From Acanthochlamys bracteata (lineage: Eukaryota > Streptophyta > Magnoliopsida > Pandanales > Velloziaceae): a stretch of DNA of 64,000 nucleotides. Shown here piece by piece: positions 1-10,739 of this stretch. The DNA lies in assembly GCA_019914995.1 (NCBI GenBank), contig CM034144.1:3565489-3629488 (forward strand), in the 5' to 3' direction. The number at the start of each line of letters is the position of its first letter. Within the stretch, counting starts at the first letter, position 1. Under the pieces are notes generated by a model. That model did not search any database and had not been told where the DNA came from. It saw only the letters and a list, made by a program, of their open reading frames with translations. The position numbers were made by a program, and so were the translations under genes.

Positions 1-1385
1 TTCCAAACCACTTTCATTAGAATTCCGATTCGAATTACCAAAAAATGTTAGAGCAAAAAAGGTGAAAAATAACTGCAAAAAAGTAGAAAAAAATAACTAT
101 AGATGAAGAACAAATCAACGAGATTGAATAACGACAAGATCGTTCACAACATAGAGAAAGATCGAGAATGAAAGATTCATACTCTAGACAGTGAAGAATG
201 ACAACATCCAAATCTTTAAATGCCTCACGGAACTAAATCGAGAGAATTACAAAATAAAAATTACAAGAAATCACGTCGCACGAGAGCGTTTGGATCATCG
301 ACATTTTGCTCCACTAGTGGTCTTTTGCTAAGTGCAGAGAACTCCATAAACAACAAACCAAGTTAAAGAAAGGTGAGAGGAGCCAGAGGAATAAAGTTGA
401 AGAAGAAGGAGAAGAAAGAAAGCTGTCTCCGATAGAGAGGTCTTGGGAGAAAAAAGTAGGTAATAGATTTACAAAGTTAATTTCTAAGACAAACAAAAGA
501 ACAAACATTATTTTAGAAAACCAAAGCAAAAATCTAATTAAGTATCATCTAATAAGTAATAATCAACAATAAAAAATAAAAAATAATTTTTTTATATCAG
601 GTCGACCCGACGCGTGTCGCCGAGTCAACTCAAAAATCGCCCTGGTCGACCTGGATCAATCCGGATTAGTTGTAGATCCGTATTATTTTGCAAATCCAGA
701 CAAGTTTAGACTTGGAGTTAACGATTTCCAGTGAGTGCCTCAATCAATGGGCCGTACTACCTTTTATTTATGATTTAAGAAAGAAAACCCCAAAGAAAAT
801 TTGCACATACGATAAAAATTTCATTCTAGTAAATTCATATTGGTTTTTAGAAAAATATCTAAATATGCAATTGCAACCCATGAACTGAATCTACGCTTGC
901 TTTAGTACAAAAAATGGTATCAAATTAATACACCAAGACTTAAAATTTACATAAGCTTGATGGGATCATCAATTTCAACTCTGCAATTTTTCTACATACC
1001 TTCCTTCTCTTTTCTTTCTTTTATTTTATTTTATTAGAAGAGCACTGCCCTATTTATATAATAAATTAGGAATGGCAAAATGAGTTCACGAGTCAGGTTT
1101 GGATCGATCCATATAATAATCGGATCAAAATCATGCAATTCTAACTTGACACATATATTTATATGTATCAAAATTGTCAACTCTAACACATCCTATCTAA
1201 TAATTTTGGTCATTAATAATTAAAATTATAAAAACGAGAATTATAAAAATTAATTTTTAACAATAACATATGAAAATTAGTAATATCATATATCTAGAAA
1301 AAATATATTAATTTTGATCAAAACTATAATTAAGTAAGAAATAAATTGAAATAGATAAAGCTAGAATATATATATATATATATAT
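1..1385. other. AT-rich intergenic DNA, no gene assigned
   Basis: No convincing coding region is visible. The short open frames here (for example 314-529 minus and 688-888 plus) have low-complexity composition and no recognisable domain. A small CpG-rich patch at about 600-670 contrasts with the AT-rich surroundings. A (TA)n tract at about 1371-1385 marks the left border of the next element. Confidence 0.6.
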
Positions 1386-1799
1386 GGGGAGGATACAGGC
1401 ACTCTCTCCTTAAGGGCACTCCCTCTCCGGTTTATGGCCGGGGGTGACTTTTAAATTCAATCTCCACCTTTGGATATGAAAAACTATGAGTTAGAAACCT
1501 ACCCATAAAATTTCAGCTCAATCGGACCACGAATTCACCTCCATCCAATCACTTGATCAAGATGACAGAAATGATATAACATATATATTTTAAAGTTTTC
1601 TTACTTTCTGTCGTCTTGATCAAATGATCGGATGGAGGTGCATTGGTGGTCGGATTGAGCTGAAATTTTTTGGGTAGGTTTCTACTTATAATTCTTCACA
1701 CCCAACGGTGGAGATTGAATTTGGAAGTTACCCGGACTATAAACCGGAAAGAGAGTGCCTGGGAATGCCCTTAAGAAGGGAGTAACCCTATCTCTCCCT
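1386..1799. mobile_element. Foldback MITE set in (TA)n, micron-like
   Basis: The element is one imperfect palindrome. The left arm (about 1386-1600) begins GGGGAGGATACAGGCACTCT. The reverse complement of the right arm (about 1601-1799) begins AGGGAGAGATAGGGTTACTC, and both arms continue through the shared blocks TTCAATCTCCACC, TTTCAGCTCAATC and CACCTCCATCC. Both ends abut (TA)n tracts (about 1371-1385 and 1800-1825), as described for micron-type MITEs that sit in TA microsatellites. There is no coding capacity. The structure is read directly; the family name is inferred from the flanking TA repeats. Confidence 0.75.
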
Positions 1800-1825
1800 A
1801 TATATATATATATATATATATATAT

Positions 1826-2003
1826 GGGATAGGATAGAGGCACATGTCATCCTTAGAGGCACATGGTGCACATATCCAAATTTAATTTCCACCGTTGGAT
1901 ATGAAGAACCATGAGTTAAGAACATGTTGATAAGACTTCAGCTCAATCAAAATACGAACCGATCTCCATTGAAACTTTTGATCAAAGTGATAAAAAAATG
2001 ATC
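1826..2003 (+). mobile_element. Half copy of a related foldback MITE
   Basis: Starting straight after the (TA)n tract at 1800-1825, this stretch follows the left arm of the preceding element block by block: GGATAGGATAGAGGCAC, TTTAATTTCCACCGTTGGAT, ATGAAGAACCATGAGTTA, CTTCAGCTCAATC, TTTTGATCAAAGTGA. No right arm follows. It stops where the inverted repeat of the MULE begins at 2004, so it was cut by that element or by a later deletion. Confidence 0.65.
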
Positions 2004-3135
2004 GCTCGAGTGACACATGTTTTACTATTGGCGCTTGACTTGGGTCAACGATTGTGATTCTTGTAACGCTTATCGGCTTCAACGGTGTAGATGCAGTTAC
2101 GTCGAAATGAGCAAAATCGAATTCATTGCTCGGTTATCGACTTCAACAGTGTCTATCTCGGCTCGGTTTCTCTCCGGCTTCAACTCCGATTCCGATCAAC
2201 TTTGACACTTTAAGTTTTTGTAATTTATTTCAATTTCCGAGGATTTATTTTAATTTTTGATACATTGGTTTGATTTGCCGATCTCTCCTAATTTTTGCGG
2301 ATTTGTTTTTTACGGTGGATTAGATTAATTTTTACTTTGTATTGGATTTGATTTTTACGGTGTATAACAGTATATTGGAATAATTTTAAGGTGTAGTGGT
2401 TAGATGAATAGTTGGCTCGAAAATGATATGTTAAATGAATGCATGGTTGCCAAAATTGGGACGGGACATTGATTTCCTGTATCACGTCTGTTGGACAATT
2501 TTCATATGAGGCAACGATGGGGTTTGCAATTTTTTTGACTCACTCTGCATTGCTCTCTTAAGCACAAAGTAAGGCAGTTGGGATGGCTAATACATGGCAA
2601 CCACTACAGTTGTGACTTTAGAAAAGGCAGTGCATAGAGCTAGAAAACGATGAATTATTTCGAGCAGTTCTAGAATAAAATTGTATCTTTGAATCTCAGT
2701 GCATATAGTAAAAACATGAACCACTGAGTCTCATTCCTCCTTCTTCTCTATTGTTCCTTTGCTGTTGATGAATGAATGCAGGAAATCTAGCTGATGGAGC
2801 TCTTGTGAATGTCTCTGGTGTTATATACTATAAATGTAATTTGCCATCTGTTGTAAATCTTCTTTGCTGTTGGAAATGTAACAAGATTTTGTGTTTTTTC
2901 TCTACTGTAATTCTTTTGTAATTTCTCTCCTGTAATTCGATTTATAGAATTCTATTGTAATCTCTTCGACGTTGTGAACAGAAATTTTTTAAAAATTACT
3001 GAGATAATACATATTATCGTCAAATCTAATAAAAAGAAAAAATAAAAAACAAAAACAAAATAATTAAAAGTAATTGAAATATATTAGCTAAAAAATTAAT
3101 ATAAGCAAATATAACAATGCTGAACGATCTTGCAT
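2004..3135 (+). repeat. Left inverted arm of the MULE
   Basis: About 1.13 kb that matches the reverse complement of 6700-7833 over its whole length, with many scattered substitutions and small gaps. Shared landmarks include TTGACTTGGGTCAACG (about 2037), a block with ACATGAACCACTGAG (about 2714) and TAGCTAAAAAATTAAT (about 3084). The divergence between arms suggests an old element. Confidence 0.8.
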
Positions 3136-3780
3136 ATCGAATCTTTATCATAACTCACTAATTAAATACTAATTATTTGTTAGCATTCTTATCTTAACTC
3201 ACTAAATAAATATTATTAGTTACGTTTTATTCACAACTCAGTTAATCACACATTCACATGTTCTTAAATGCTACACCTACTCTCTCCTGCGCTGTATCTC
3301 TCTCACTCTCTGTTTCTCTCTTCTGTTATTTCATTCTTCTTCTTTCATTTTTTCTCTATTTTGCTTTTAATCTCAATTCAAATACTAGTAATGTTATAAG
3401 CAATAGTCAATAAGAAAATAACGTTATAAGCATGAAGATAATTGAAAAAAAAAAGTAATTTTATATCTAAGAACAAAATCCATACAACTTTTACAGTTGA
3501 ACAAAACTGTAATTTACACTTGATAGCTATATAGAATTTACATTTGAACAACAATCATCCAGTTTCATAAATCAATCTCAAAATCATCACCTATTGATAA
3601 TTTATCATCACTGCCGTTATGTATAGTTTCATTATTATCACTGTGATCGTCTTCATCGGCATCTTCACAATAACTATCAAGTAAGAAATTTTAGCAAAAG
3701 TTAACACTAATTTTCATCTGAAAAAATAATAAATTAGGAAAAAAGATTAAGTAGCAATTATACTTACTTATCTTTTTCTT

Positions 3781-4160
3781 CTATTTGGATTTTCATGACA
3801 ATTTTATTTGTTGTGTTTAACACAAATCTTATTACAACAAACACATCTCTTATATATCTTCGCTTTAGCTCTTGCAAGAGACTTCTCCAAACGACATTTT
3901 ATTCTACTAATACCAACCGAAGCTTTTACTTCTTTTTTCCTTCCTTGGTTTATGAAATATTTGGATTCTTCTATTTGGATTTTCATGACAATTTTATTTG
4001 TCGTGTTTAACACAAATCTTGTTACAACAAACACATCTCTTATATATCTTCGCTTTAGCTCTTGCAAGAGATTTCTCCAAACCACATTTTATTCTACTAA
4101 TACCAACCGAAGCTTTTACTTCTTTTTTCCTTCGGATTCAAAAGTAAAACTTGAGATGCA
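3781..4160 (-). repeat. 190-bp tandem duplication at the 3' end of the MULE gene
   Basis: CTATTTGGATTTTCATGACA begins at 3781 and again at 3971, a period of 190 bp. The copies differ at only a handful of bases (for example ACTTCTCCAAACG versus ATTTCTCCAAACC). Both copies are open on the minus strand and encode a basic, cysteine-containing stretch (SLARAKAKIYKRCVCCNKIC), which could be a degraded zinc-knuckle-like tail. The low divergence makes this duplication younger than the arms. Confidence 0.8.
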
Positions 4161-6105
4161 TTAACACCAACTTGAGGGCACTCAATGGCAGTGTATGAAC
4201 TGACTTTTGAGGTCTAATTAGTCTTCTTTACTTCATTGATTTGCAATGACAATTTCTATAATATTTGTAACATCAATTGGAAAGTCTCGTTTGCTTCACC
4301 TGTGTCATAACACAACTAGCTCGTTTGCTTCAGGTTTATATTTATTGGCTCGTTTCATCCACCTCTTAAGGATGAAGTTATCTTGTATTTCCATATACGG
4401 GACTGAAATACTTTTATAGATGCCCACAATGGATCCCTACAAATTCAAATAATTTGCATTCACAATAACCTTACTTTGTGGCATGGTTGAATCTAACCAT
4501 CCCTGAATGATCGTCATCAAACATCCGAGATTTATATATGTAAGTCGTAAAGCCATCACTACTCTTTTCATCATCATATAGGATATATTCTGCTTGAGCT
4601 TTTCCAAATTCTCTTTTGAATTTGTCGTACACATTTCTGATAAATACATTTGCTGTATTTTTTAAAAAAAAGGCATGACCATCAGCAATACGGTTAGAGT
4701 GTTTGCTAATATAATCTTTTTTCTTTTCCTTTTCAATAATTTTAGCCAAACACTTATCGTACTTAAGTACAAACTCGCGAAGAGTTGTAGTTGTGTGGAA
4801 AAAATTATTGTAAATAGAGTTCAAACCTTCAGAGCGTTCTGTAGTATTGATACCAGAATAAGAAGTATCCAAGTGATAAATTAGTGCCCACTTTTTTCAA
4901 ATGTCATATAACCTTATAGCCATTCACTTTCTTTCAAATTGTACTTACATATCAATTCATTCCATCCCGATTTAAAAGCACAAGGAGTATAAGTTTCCCA
5001 AATACACATCAAATATCTTTTTTGAATTGTGAATTTTTGAAAGAAATGTGTGAAATTTTTCAGGAACTTTCTTCATCACATGTTATAAACAAAATCGATG
5101 TCGTGTGATAGGAAATACCTTCTCAACTACTGCAGTCATATCTCAATCTTGATCTGTAATGATAGAAGATAGAGCACGCACCCTCATAGATGCAAGCCAT
5201 GTCTCAAACAGTCAAATAAAATATTTTTCCGTCTTATCTAAAAGTAATGCACAACTAAACTGAATTGACTGAATATGATGATTAACTCCAGTACATGAAG
5301 CAAACGGCATCTCATACATATTAGTACGATACGTTGTTCGAAAAAGATCGCATCGCCAAAATACTCATACTTCAGGCATGATAGACCATCAACCCAAAAA
5401 AAGTTCATTGCTCTTACTTCGCTATCCATCTGTATTGCATAAATTTTTTTTTGATCTTCTATACTTTTGTTCTTAAAAAATTAAGCACTGTCATTGCATC
5501 CCCTTGGGCAGGCTTTTTGTACTCTTTTGATGGTTCCAAATGATTTCAACAATCTCTGTCATAAAAAACAGTTCCAATTCTATAATATCTACAACTTTAT
5601 TCACGAGTATACTCTCATCACGAAATGAGTCGATGAACATTTTAGCCGCAGCAGGCATATGTTTACAGTCAGGCATTCGCATCCTTTTTGTTGAATTGAC
5701 AAAATTGTGATTATACTCATCAATATATTGAGTTACCTTCCACAATCTAGTTGGTTGTTTTGTCACTTTCATTATTGCAAGACATCCACATTTCACTGTA
5801 TACCTACTTCTCTTCTCTATAGCTTATATGTTAGACCCCTCATCGGTTTGTTTCTTGGCATGCTCTCTATAATTTTCAAAACGCTAACAAGTCATTAGAC
5901 ATTCACTAACTTCATCGGAACATTTTTTCTTCTCTGTACTTTTAATAACAATACTAAATCCGATTGCTCTTCCATAATATATATAAAGTTCTTTTGCAGC
6001 TTCAAGAGCTGAAAAAGCTATATCTAAGCATAGTGACTTCTCCTTTTCTGCATTTACATTCTGAGTTAATGCAATAGAACACTCGGTTGGATTTGTTTCG
6101 AACAC
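3790..6105 (-). pseudogene. FAR1-like MULE transposase, broken
   Basis: Read on the minus strand, the pieces follow the order of a FAR1/FHY3-related MULE transposase. 6105-5884 resembles the start of the FAR1 DNA-binding domain (LEAAKELYIYYGRAIGFSI). 5796-5491 continues it (TRLWKVTQYIDEYNHNF). 5429-5238 matches the start of the MULE transposase core (FFWVDGLSCLKYEYFGDA). 4872-4471 matches the segment after the core (TTERSEGLNSIYNNFF, TTTTLREFVLKYDKCLA). About 4380-4320 reads ILKRWMKRANKYK, as in family C-termini. These pieces lie in different frames and are separated by stops, so the gene is non-functional; at least four frame changes are needed. In the family the intact protein mobilises the element from its terminal arms; domesticated relatives are transcription factors. 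The position inside MULE arms favours a transposon copy over a host FAR1 gene. Confidence 0.75.
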
Positions 6106-6699
6106 TATAAGAACAAAATAACGTTAAAAATCTAAAAAGCTTTAACATCACAAAGGTGTATTCTTTTAAAAAAAATTTTAGCCTTCATTCTCATTGTTTT
6201 GTTCCACTTTCAATATTTTAAAAATCACATTATTAAAAAATTTTAAGGAGAGTAACAAAATTTTATATTTTGTTTTGTTATGCGTGTTTTAAATCCAGTA
6301 ATATAATATTAAAATAAGAAAAAATCACATTATTAGAAACTCTATTAGGTAAACACCTTCTTCACAATTTGAAATGTGCGGATCTATGGAGAAGAAAAGA
6401 AGAGCTCAGGAGCTGCGATGAATTGTACACAGAAGAATAAGAAACACAACGAAGTATTTGTATTGAGATTTAAGTAAGCATGTTAGGTAAATAAGGAATG
6501 AAAAAGAACGAAATGAAACTAAGTGAAGTAGAGGCGCGAGAAAAAGAGAGTGAGACGGAAACATCGTGGGAAAAAGGTAGGTGGTCATTGTGGCTAACAT
6601 GATTAAATGAGTTGTGTTTAAACATAGCTAGCTTTTATTTAGTGAGTTGTGATTATCCACCGCATGGATCATACATTTGTGATTAAATACAGCGTGGAT

Positions 6700-7833
6700 C
6701 ACTTTGGATCGTTCGGGGTTGTTACATTTGCTTGTATTAATTTTTTTAGCTAATATATTTCAATTACTTTTAATTCTTTTGATTTTGTTTTATATATCTT
6801 ATTTTTATTAGATTTGATGATAACATTGTATATTATCTCAGCAATTTTAAAAAAGCTTTTGTTATACAACGTTGTAGAGGTTACAATAGAATTCTTTAAA
6901 TCGAATTATAGTAGAGAAATTACAAAAGAGTTACAATAGAATTCTTATAAGAGTATTACAGTAGAGAAGAAAATACAAAATCTTGTTACATTTCCAGCAA
7001 CAGAGAAGATTTACAACAAATGAGGAATTACATTTATAGTATATAACAAAATAGACATTCACAAGAGTTTCACGAGCAAGATTTCTTGCATTCATTCATT
7101 AACCACGAAGGAACAATAGAGAAGAAGGAGGAATGAGGCTCAGTGGTTCATGTTCTTACTAGGGGCACTGAGATTCAAAGATACAACTTTTTTCTAGTAC
7201 CGTTCGAAACAATCCATCGTTTTCTCCCCTCTTCATAGCTTTTCAAAAGTCACAACTGCAGTGGTTGCCATGCATTGCCATTCCGACTGCCTTGCTGTGT
7301 GCTTAAGAGAGGCAGTGCAAAGTGAGTCAAAAAATTTCAATCCCCATCATTGCCTCATATGAAAATTGTCCAATAGCTGTAATACAGGAAAGCAATGTCT
7401 CGTCCCAATTTCGACAATCATACATTCAACATATCGTTTCCGAGCCAACTATCCATCTAACCACTGCATCTTAAAATCAAATCCAATACACCGTAAAAAT
7501 CAATCTAATCCACCGTAAAAAACAAATTCGCAAAAGTTGGAAGAGATTGGAAAAATCAAAACAAATTATCAAAACTTAAAATAAATCCTTGGAAATTGAA
7601 ACAAATTATTAAAACTTAAATTATTGAAGTTGGTGGGAGTTAGAGTTGAAGTCGGAGAGAAACGGAGCCGAAATGGACACCGAATTCGAAATCAATATGT
7701 AACTGAGCGGTGAACTAGATTTTGCTCGTTTCGACGGTAATTGCATCTGCACAGTTGAAGCCTATAAGTGCTACAAGAATCACAGCCGTTGACCCAAGTC
7801 AAGTGCCAACAGTAAAGCATGTGTCACTCGAGC
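6700..7833 (-). repeat. Right inverted arm of the MULE
   Basis: The reverse complement follows the left arm from GCTCGAGTGACACATG (outer end at 7833) to the inner block around 6720-6780. Its outer third contains a unit (about 7640-7740) with GGAGAGAAACGGAGCCGAAA and GATTTTGCTCGTTTCGAC. This unit is the same kind of sequence that is repeated in tandem just outside the arm. Confidence 0.8.
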
Positions 7834-7837
7834 CGCA

Positions 7838-8350
7838 CGAAGCCGGAGACGAAACCGAGCCCGAATCTTGATCACAAGTCGAAATGGACACCAGGATCCG
7901 ACATATAGCCATAACTAAGCGAGGAGAACTTGATTTGCTCCTTTCAAAATCGGAGTCAAAGTCGGAGACAAAGCTGAGCCCAGATCTCAAACGAAAGCTG
8001 AGACGGACACCAGCATCCGAAATCGGAGCCGTAATCAAGCCGAAACAACTCGATTTTTGCTCATTTCAAAGCCGGGTCGAAGCTGGAGACGAAGCCGAGT
8101 CTAGATCTCGATAGAAAGCCGAGATGGATACCAGGATCCAAAATCAGAGCCGTAACCGAGCCGAGACAACTCGATTTCGTTTGTTTGGAAGTCAGAGCCC
8201 GAATCAAAATCGGAGACGAATCAAGCCGATATCTTGATCGAAAGATGAACAGAAATCGAAATCGCAAAATTGAGTCGTGAAGAATTCGATTCCGGCTGGA
8301 ATCGCAAAATCGAACCGGCCGGAGAACTCGATTTTGCTCGGGGAGAGAAG
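7838..8350. repeat. About 120-bp tandem repeats, four or more units
   Basis: Successive units share GGAGACGAAnCCGAG, a GAAAnCCGAGATGGACACCAG-like block, a CCGTAACCGAGCC-like block and CTCGATTTTGCTCnTTTC. The GCTCnTTTC or equivalent mark falls near 7937, 8059 and 8179, about 120 bp apart. The last unit (about 8191-8350) is more diverged. A related single unit lies inside each MULE arm (about 2090-2215 reversed, and 7640-7740), so the array is best read as an expanded subterminal repeat of the MULE. Open frames across it are repeat artefacts. Confidence 0.7.
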
Positions 8351-8370
8351 ACGCGTCGCGACAGAGAGGA

Positions 8371-8720
8371 GAAGGAAATGAGCGGGTCAAATTTGGATCA
8401 ATCTGAAAGTGACCCGAACGTGACTAAGATGTGACAAGAACTTGACTTTTTTGGATCAGTTTCGGGGATGTGACAAGAATATGACTTTTTTAGATCAGTT
8501 TCAGGTCGGATTCGTAAGTAGGATCATGCATTACCATCTCTAATTGCATCTTTAGGGTTTGTTTCTTAATTAGAACATGTTTGTTTATTACAAATAGCTT
8601 GTAGTAATAGATAAAAGTATAATTAGCACGCTGTTGTTGAACTTACGAAAGGAAAAAGATATATACTTGTTTGTTTCTTAATTCCAAATAAAACAAGTAG
8701 AATTTTGGTTAAACTACAAT
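8371..8720. other. Spacer with a 39-bp tandem duplication
   Basis: No gene is visible. GATGTGACAAGAA followed by TTGACTTTTTTGGATCAGTTT is present twice in a row (starts at 8428 and 8467, period 39). The rest is AT-rich DNA leading to the CACTA target site. Confidence 0.6.
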
Positions 8721-8744
8721 CACTACTACAAAAATAGTCTTTGC

Positions 8745-9150
8745 CGACTAAAGTTTTTCGTCGGTAAATGAACAAATTCAATCGGTAAATAGTATTACCG
8801 ACTAACAAAATCGCGGTCGGCATTCGATCAGGAACGACTAGTGGGTAACGCGTTTACCGACTAACATACAAATTCAGTCGGTAAGTTACTATATATTGCC
8901 AACTAATTCCTTTTAGTTGATAATTTAAATAATTTACCAACTAAAGTTTCAGTAGATAACTTCAATTTACTGACTAAAATATCAATGGACAAATTTTAAT
9001 TACCGACTAAAAATTTAGTGGGTAAATTAAATTAAATTTACCGATTAGATCGTTCAATGGGTAAATTTTAATTACCAACTGAATATTTCAGTAGGTAAAT
9101 CAAATTACCCACTAAAACTTTCAGTGGCTAAATTTTGAATTACTACTAAA
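8745..9150. repeat. Left subterminal motif cluster of CACTA
   Basis: Many copies of TTACCGACTAA-like and TCGGTAA-like words in both orientations occur here. They match the cluster at the other end and are typical of CACTA subterminal repeats that bind the transposase. Confidence 0.8.
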
Positions 9151-9283
9151 ATTTGCTGTATTCAGTATTATGCAAAAATTTACAAAAATAATCATTAAAA
9201 TGTTAAATAAGATTCAATATATATTATCAAAGTTATGCATCATCATTAAAAAAATTTATTAATAGTATATACATTTATCAACA

Positions 9284-9553
9284 TCAATATTTGTCAAAAT
9301 TTATAATGACGAATTTATTAACAATCACAAATAAAGCGATGAATTTACAAAAAATATAGCTTCTGTCCTTGATCCTTAACCATAATTGCCATCCTGCAAG
9401 TGAAACAATCACAACCACATTATTGTGGAAAATGATGACCTTCTTTAACCCTACTATCAAATCACTTCCCTGAGTTGTGATTTTTTTATCAAGTCTAGTA
9501 GCTTTTCTAGTAGCCAGAGCTTGAATCTTCTCCTTCACCATGCTCATCCCCAT
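9284..9553 (-). pseudogene. Open stretch in CACTA, unidentified
   Basis: Eighty-nine codons start MGMSMVKEKIQALATRK. The first half (basic, KATRLDKKITTQGSD) looks coding in composition; the second half is hydrophobic and AT-rich and may be read-through into non-coding DNA. It may be another captured exon downstream of the C2 pieces, but I do not recognise it. Confidence 0.25.
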
Positions 9554-9760
9554 GAAAACAACGGAAAACTATGATTCCAAATGGATAACGATCACGAAAT
9601 CTAGAACCAAATTAGGAGCTTGAATTTTCACAAATTCCAGACATTCTCCTCCTTCTTTGATTCATTCTACTTAAAACAATCTTTTCAAACCTAGCACAAG
9701 CAAATAGCAAGACACATTAGCCGCTATAACTAAATAGCTTATTCGTTGTTAGTATACAAA

Positions 9761-10021
9761 CTCAAATGCCCATGCAAACGCCTCATCCCATGTAGGTGTA
9801 GGTCTAGTTGACACAATCTCAAATCCCCAAATGATAATCAAATGATAATGTTAGTTGCATCATTCATGGGAGAGCCAAGTTTGCAAGAAAATTTATACTT
9901 TAGAATCAACAGAATGCAGAAATAGCTAAGATCATTAATCTATAAGCAGAACATTTGGAAAAATCAAATTTGTTACCTTTGTTTGCTTGGGTGGTGTATT
10001 GCCAAGTGTGACCTTATTGAG
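9761..10021 (-). pseudogene. Captured C2-domain exons, CSI1-like
   Basis: On the minus strand, 10021-9977 encodes LNKVTLGNTPPKQTK and ends AAAG before GTAACA. After a 159-bp interval ending in GAG, 9817-9761 encodes IVSTRPTPTWDEAFAWAFE. Read across the intron (phase 0) these correspond to the C-terminal C2 domain of plant CELLULOSE SYNTHASE INTERACTIVE proteins, which as I recall read TLGNxPPRQTK then VVSTGPNPEWDESFAWAFE. CSI1/POM2 links cellulose synthase complexes to cortical microtubules. Similarity stops right after AWAFE, at TTTGTATAC, so only about 34 residues remain. I infer transduplication of a host gene piece by the CACTA element. The CSI1 assignment is from memory of the family; a generic C2 domain is the alternative. 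Confidence 0.55.
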
Positions 10022-10547
10022 TTGCCTTTGAACCATTACTACTTAGTACTTTGCACTTGTTCTCACTATTTTGTTCTTCTACAGAGTAATTATAGGCAAG
10101 ACACAACACACTTTGCGTCAACTAGAGCAATTTTTTTCTCCAGTTTTCTGTAAATTCAAATTACATGCAGAAAATTTCAAGCTTCAAATACAAACTTATC
10201 CTTAAATCAAACCACTAGCTAGAAAACATCTATTAGATAATAATAATTGATTACAAATTTATTAACAAAATCTCATCTTTACATAAAAAGTTTAAAACTT
10301 CGTGCGTTTAAAACTAAAATTTCACCCAGATCAACCAATAATCAACTCTTTTGAATGAAATCCTAAATAATTCTAAAGATCTGACACCCATTTCAGAAAA
10401 TCAATCAAGCAACAAAATATTAAAAAAATGTGTTATGTGTGTCACCTAATGAAAGAGTCAGCTTTGGTATTGTTGTATTGAGACAAAGCACAGCTTACCT
10501 CGCTGCCACCGTGTAGAACGAAAATGTTCCCTTTAGCTAAGAATATT

Positions 10548-10640
10548 TCACCTCTGTATCATGACTGAAGCTTCCCCAACTCTCAACACCATTATAAGAA
10601 CAACAACAACAACACCAAGGATCTTGAAACCCATTACCAT
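10548..10640 (-). pseudogene. Signal-peptide-like exon fragment in CACTA
   Basis: Thirty codons from an ATG encode MVMGFKILGVVVVVLIMV and then LRVGEASVMIQR before a stop. A basic residue followed by a strongly hydrophobic stretch and GEA is a textbook secretory signal. The overlapping frame stays open further (to about 10450) with IFLAKGNIFVLHGGSEV. This could be the captured first exon of a secreted-protein gene, or chance. No family is recognised. Confidence 0.3.
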
Positions 10641-10739
10641 TTCCTTCTCTAGATTTCCCTTCTCTCTATTTCTTGAACAAGAATAAGAAGAGAGTGAAAA
10701 AAAAAAAAGAAAAAGGGAACAAAGTGAGAGCTAGATCTG

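Larger units (their letters stand above)
2004..8370 (-). mobile_element. Decayed FAR1-type Mutator-like element (MULE)
   Basis: A DNA transposon with long inverted arms: 2004-about 3135 pairs with about 6700-7833, including GCTCGAGTGACACATG, CTTGACTTGGGTCAACG and the block AAAAGTAATTGAAATATATT. Between them, on the minus strand, lies a broken transposase gene with FAR1, MULE and C-terminal segments. Long terminal arms and a FAR1-like transposase are typical of this MULE lineage. Beyond 7833 the right side continues as about 120-bp repeats related to the outer arm (to about 8350), whereas the left side stops at 2004. I therefore infer that the left end is truncated and the right end lies near 8370. 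No target duplication can be named. Internal 3135-3780 and 6110-6700 hold no coding signal; the latter would be upstream of the transposase. Confidence 0.8.

Noticed and set aside
314-529. 71-codon minus-strand hydrophobic frame
   Set aside because: Phe/Leu/Ser-rich translation of a purine-rich stretch, with no start context or homology recognised.
7799-8390. Open frames of 76-109 codons on both strands
   Set aside because: They are read-throughs of the GC-rich 120-bp tandem repeats; the frames follow the repeat period and match no domain.
1068-8545. One large hAT-like element with ends at about 1068 (AATTAGGAATGGCAAAA) and 8545 (reversed AATTAGAGATGGTAATG)
   Set aside because: Similarity is limited to about a dozen bases and there is no target duplication; too weak to claim.
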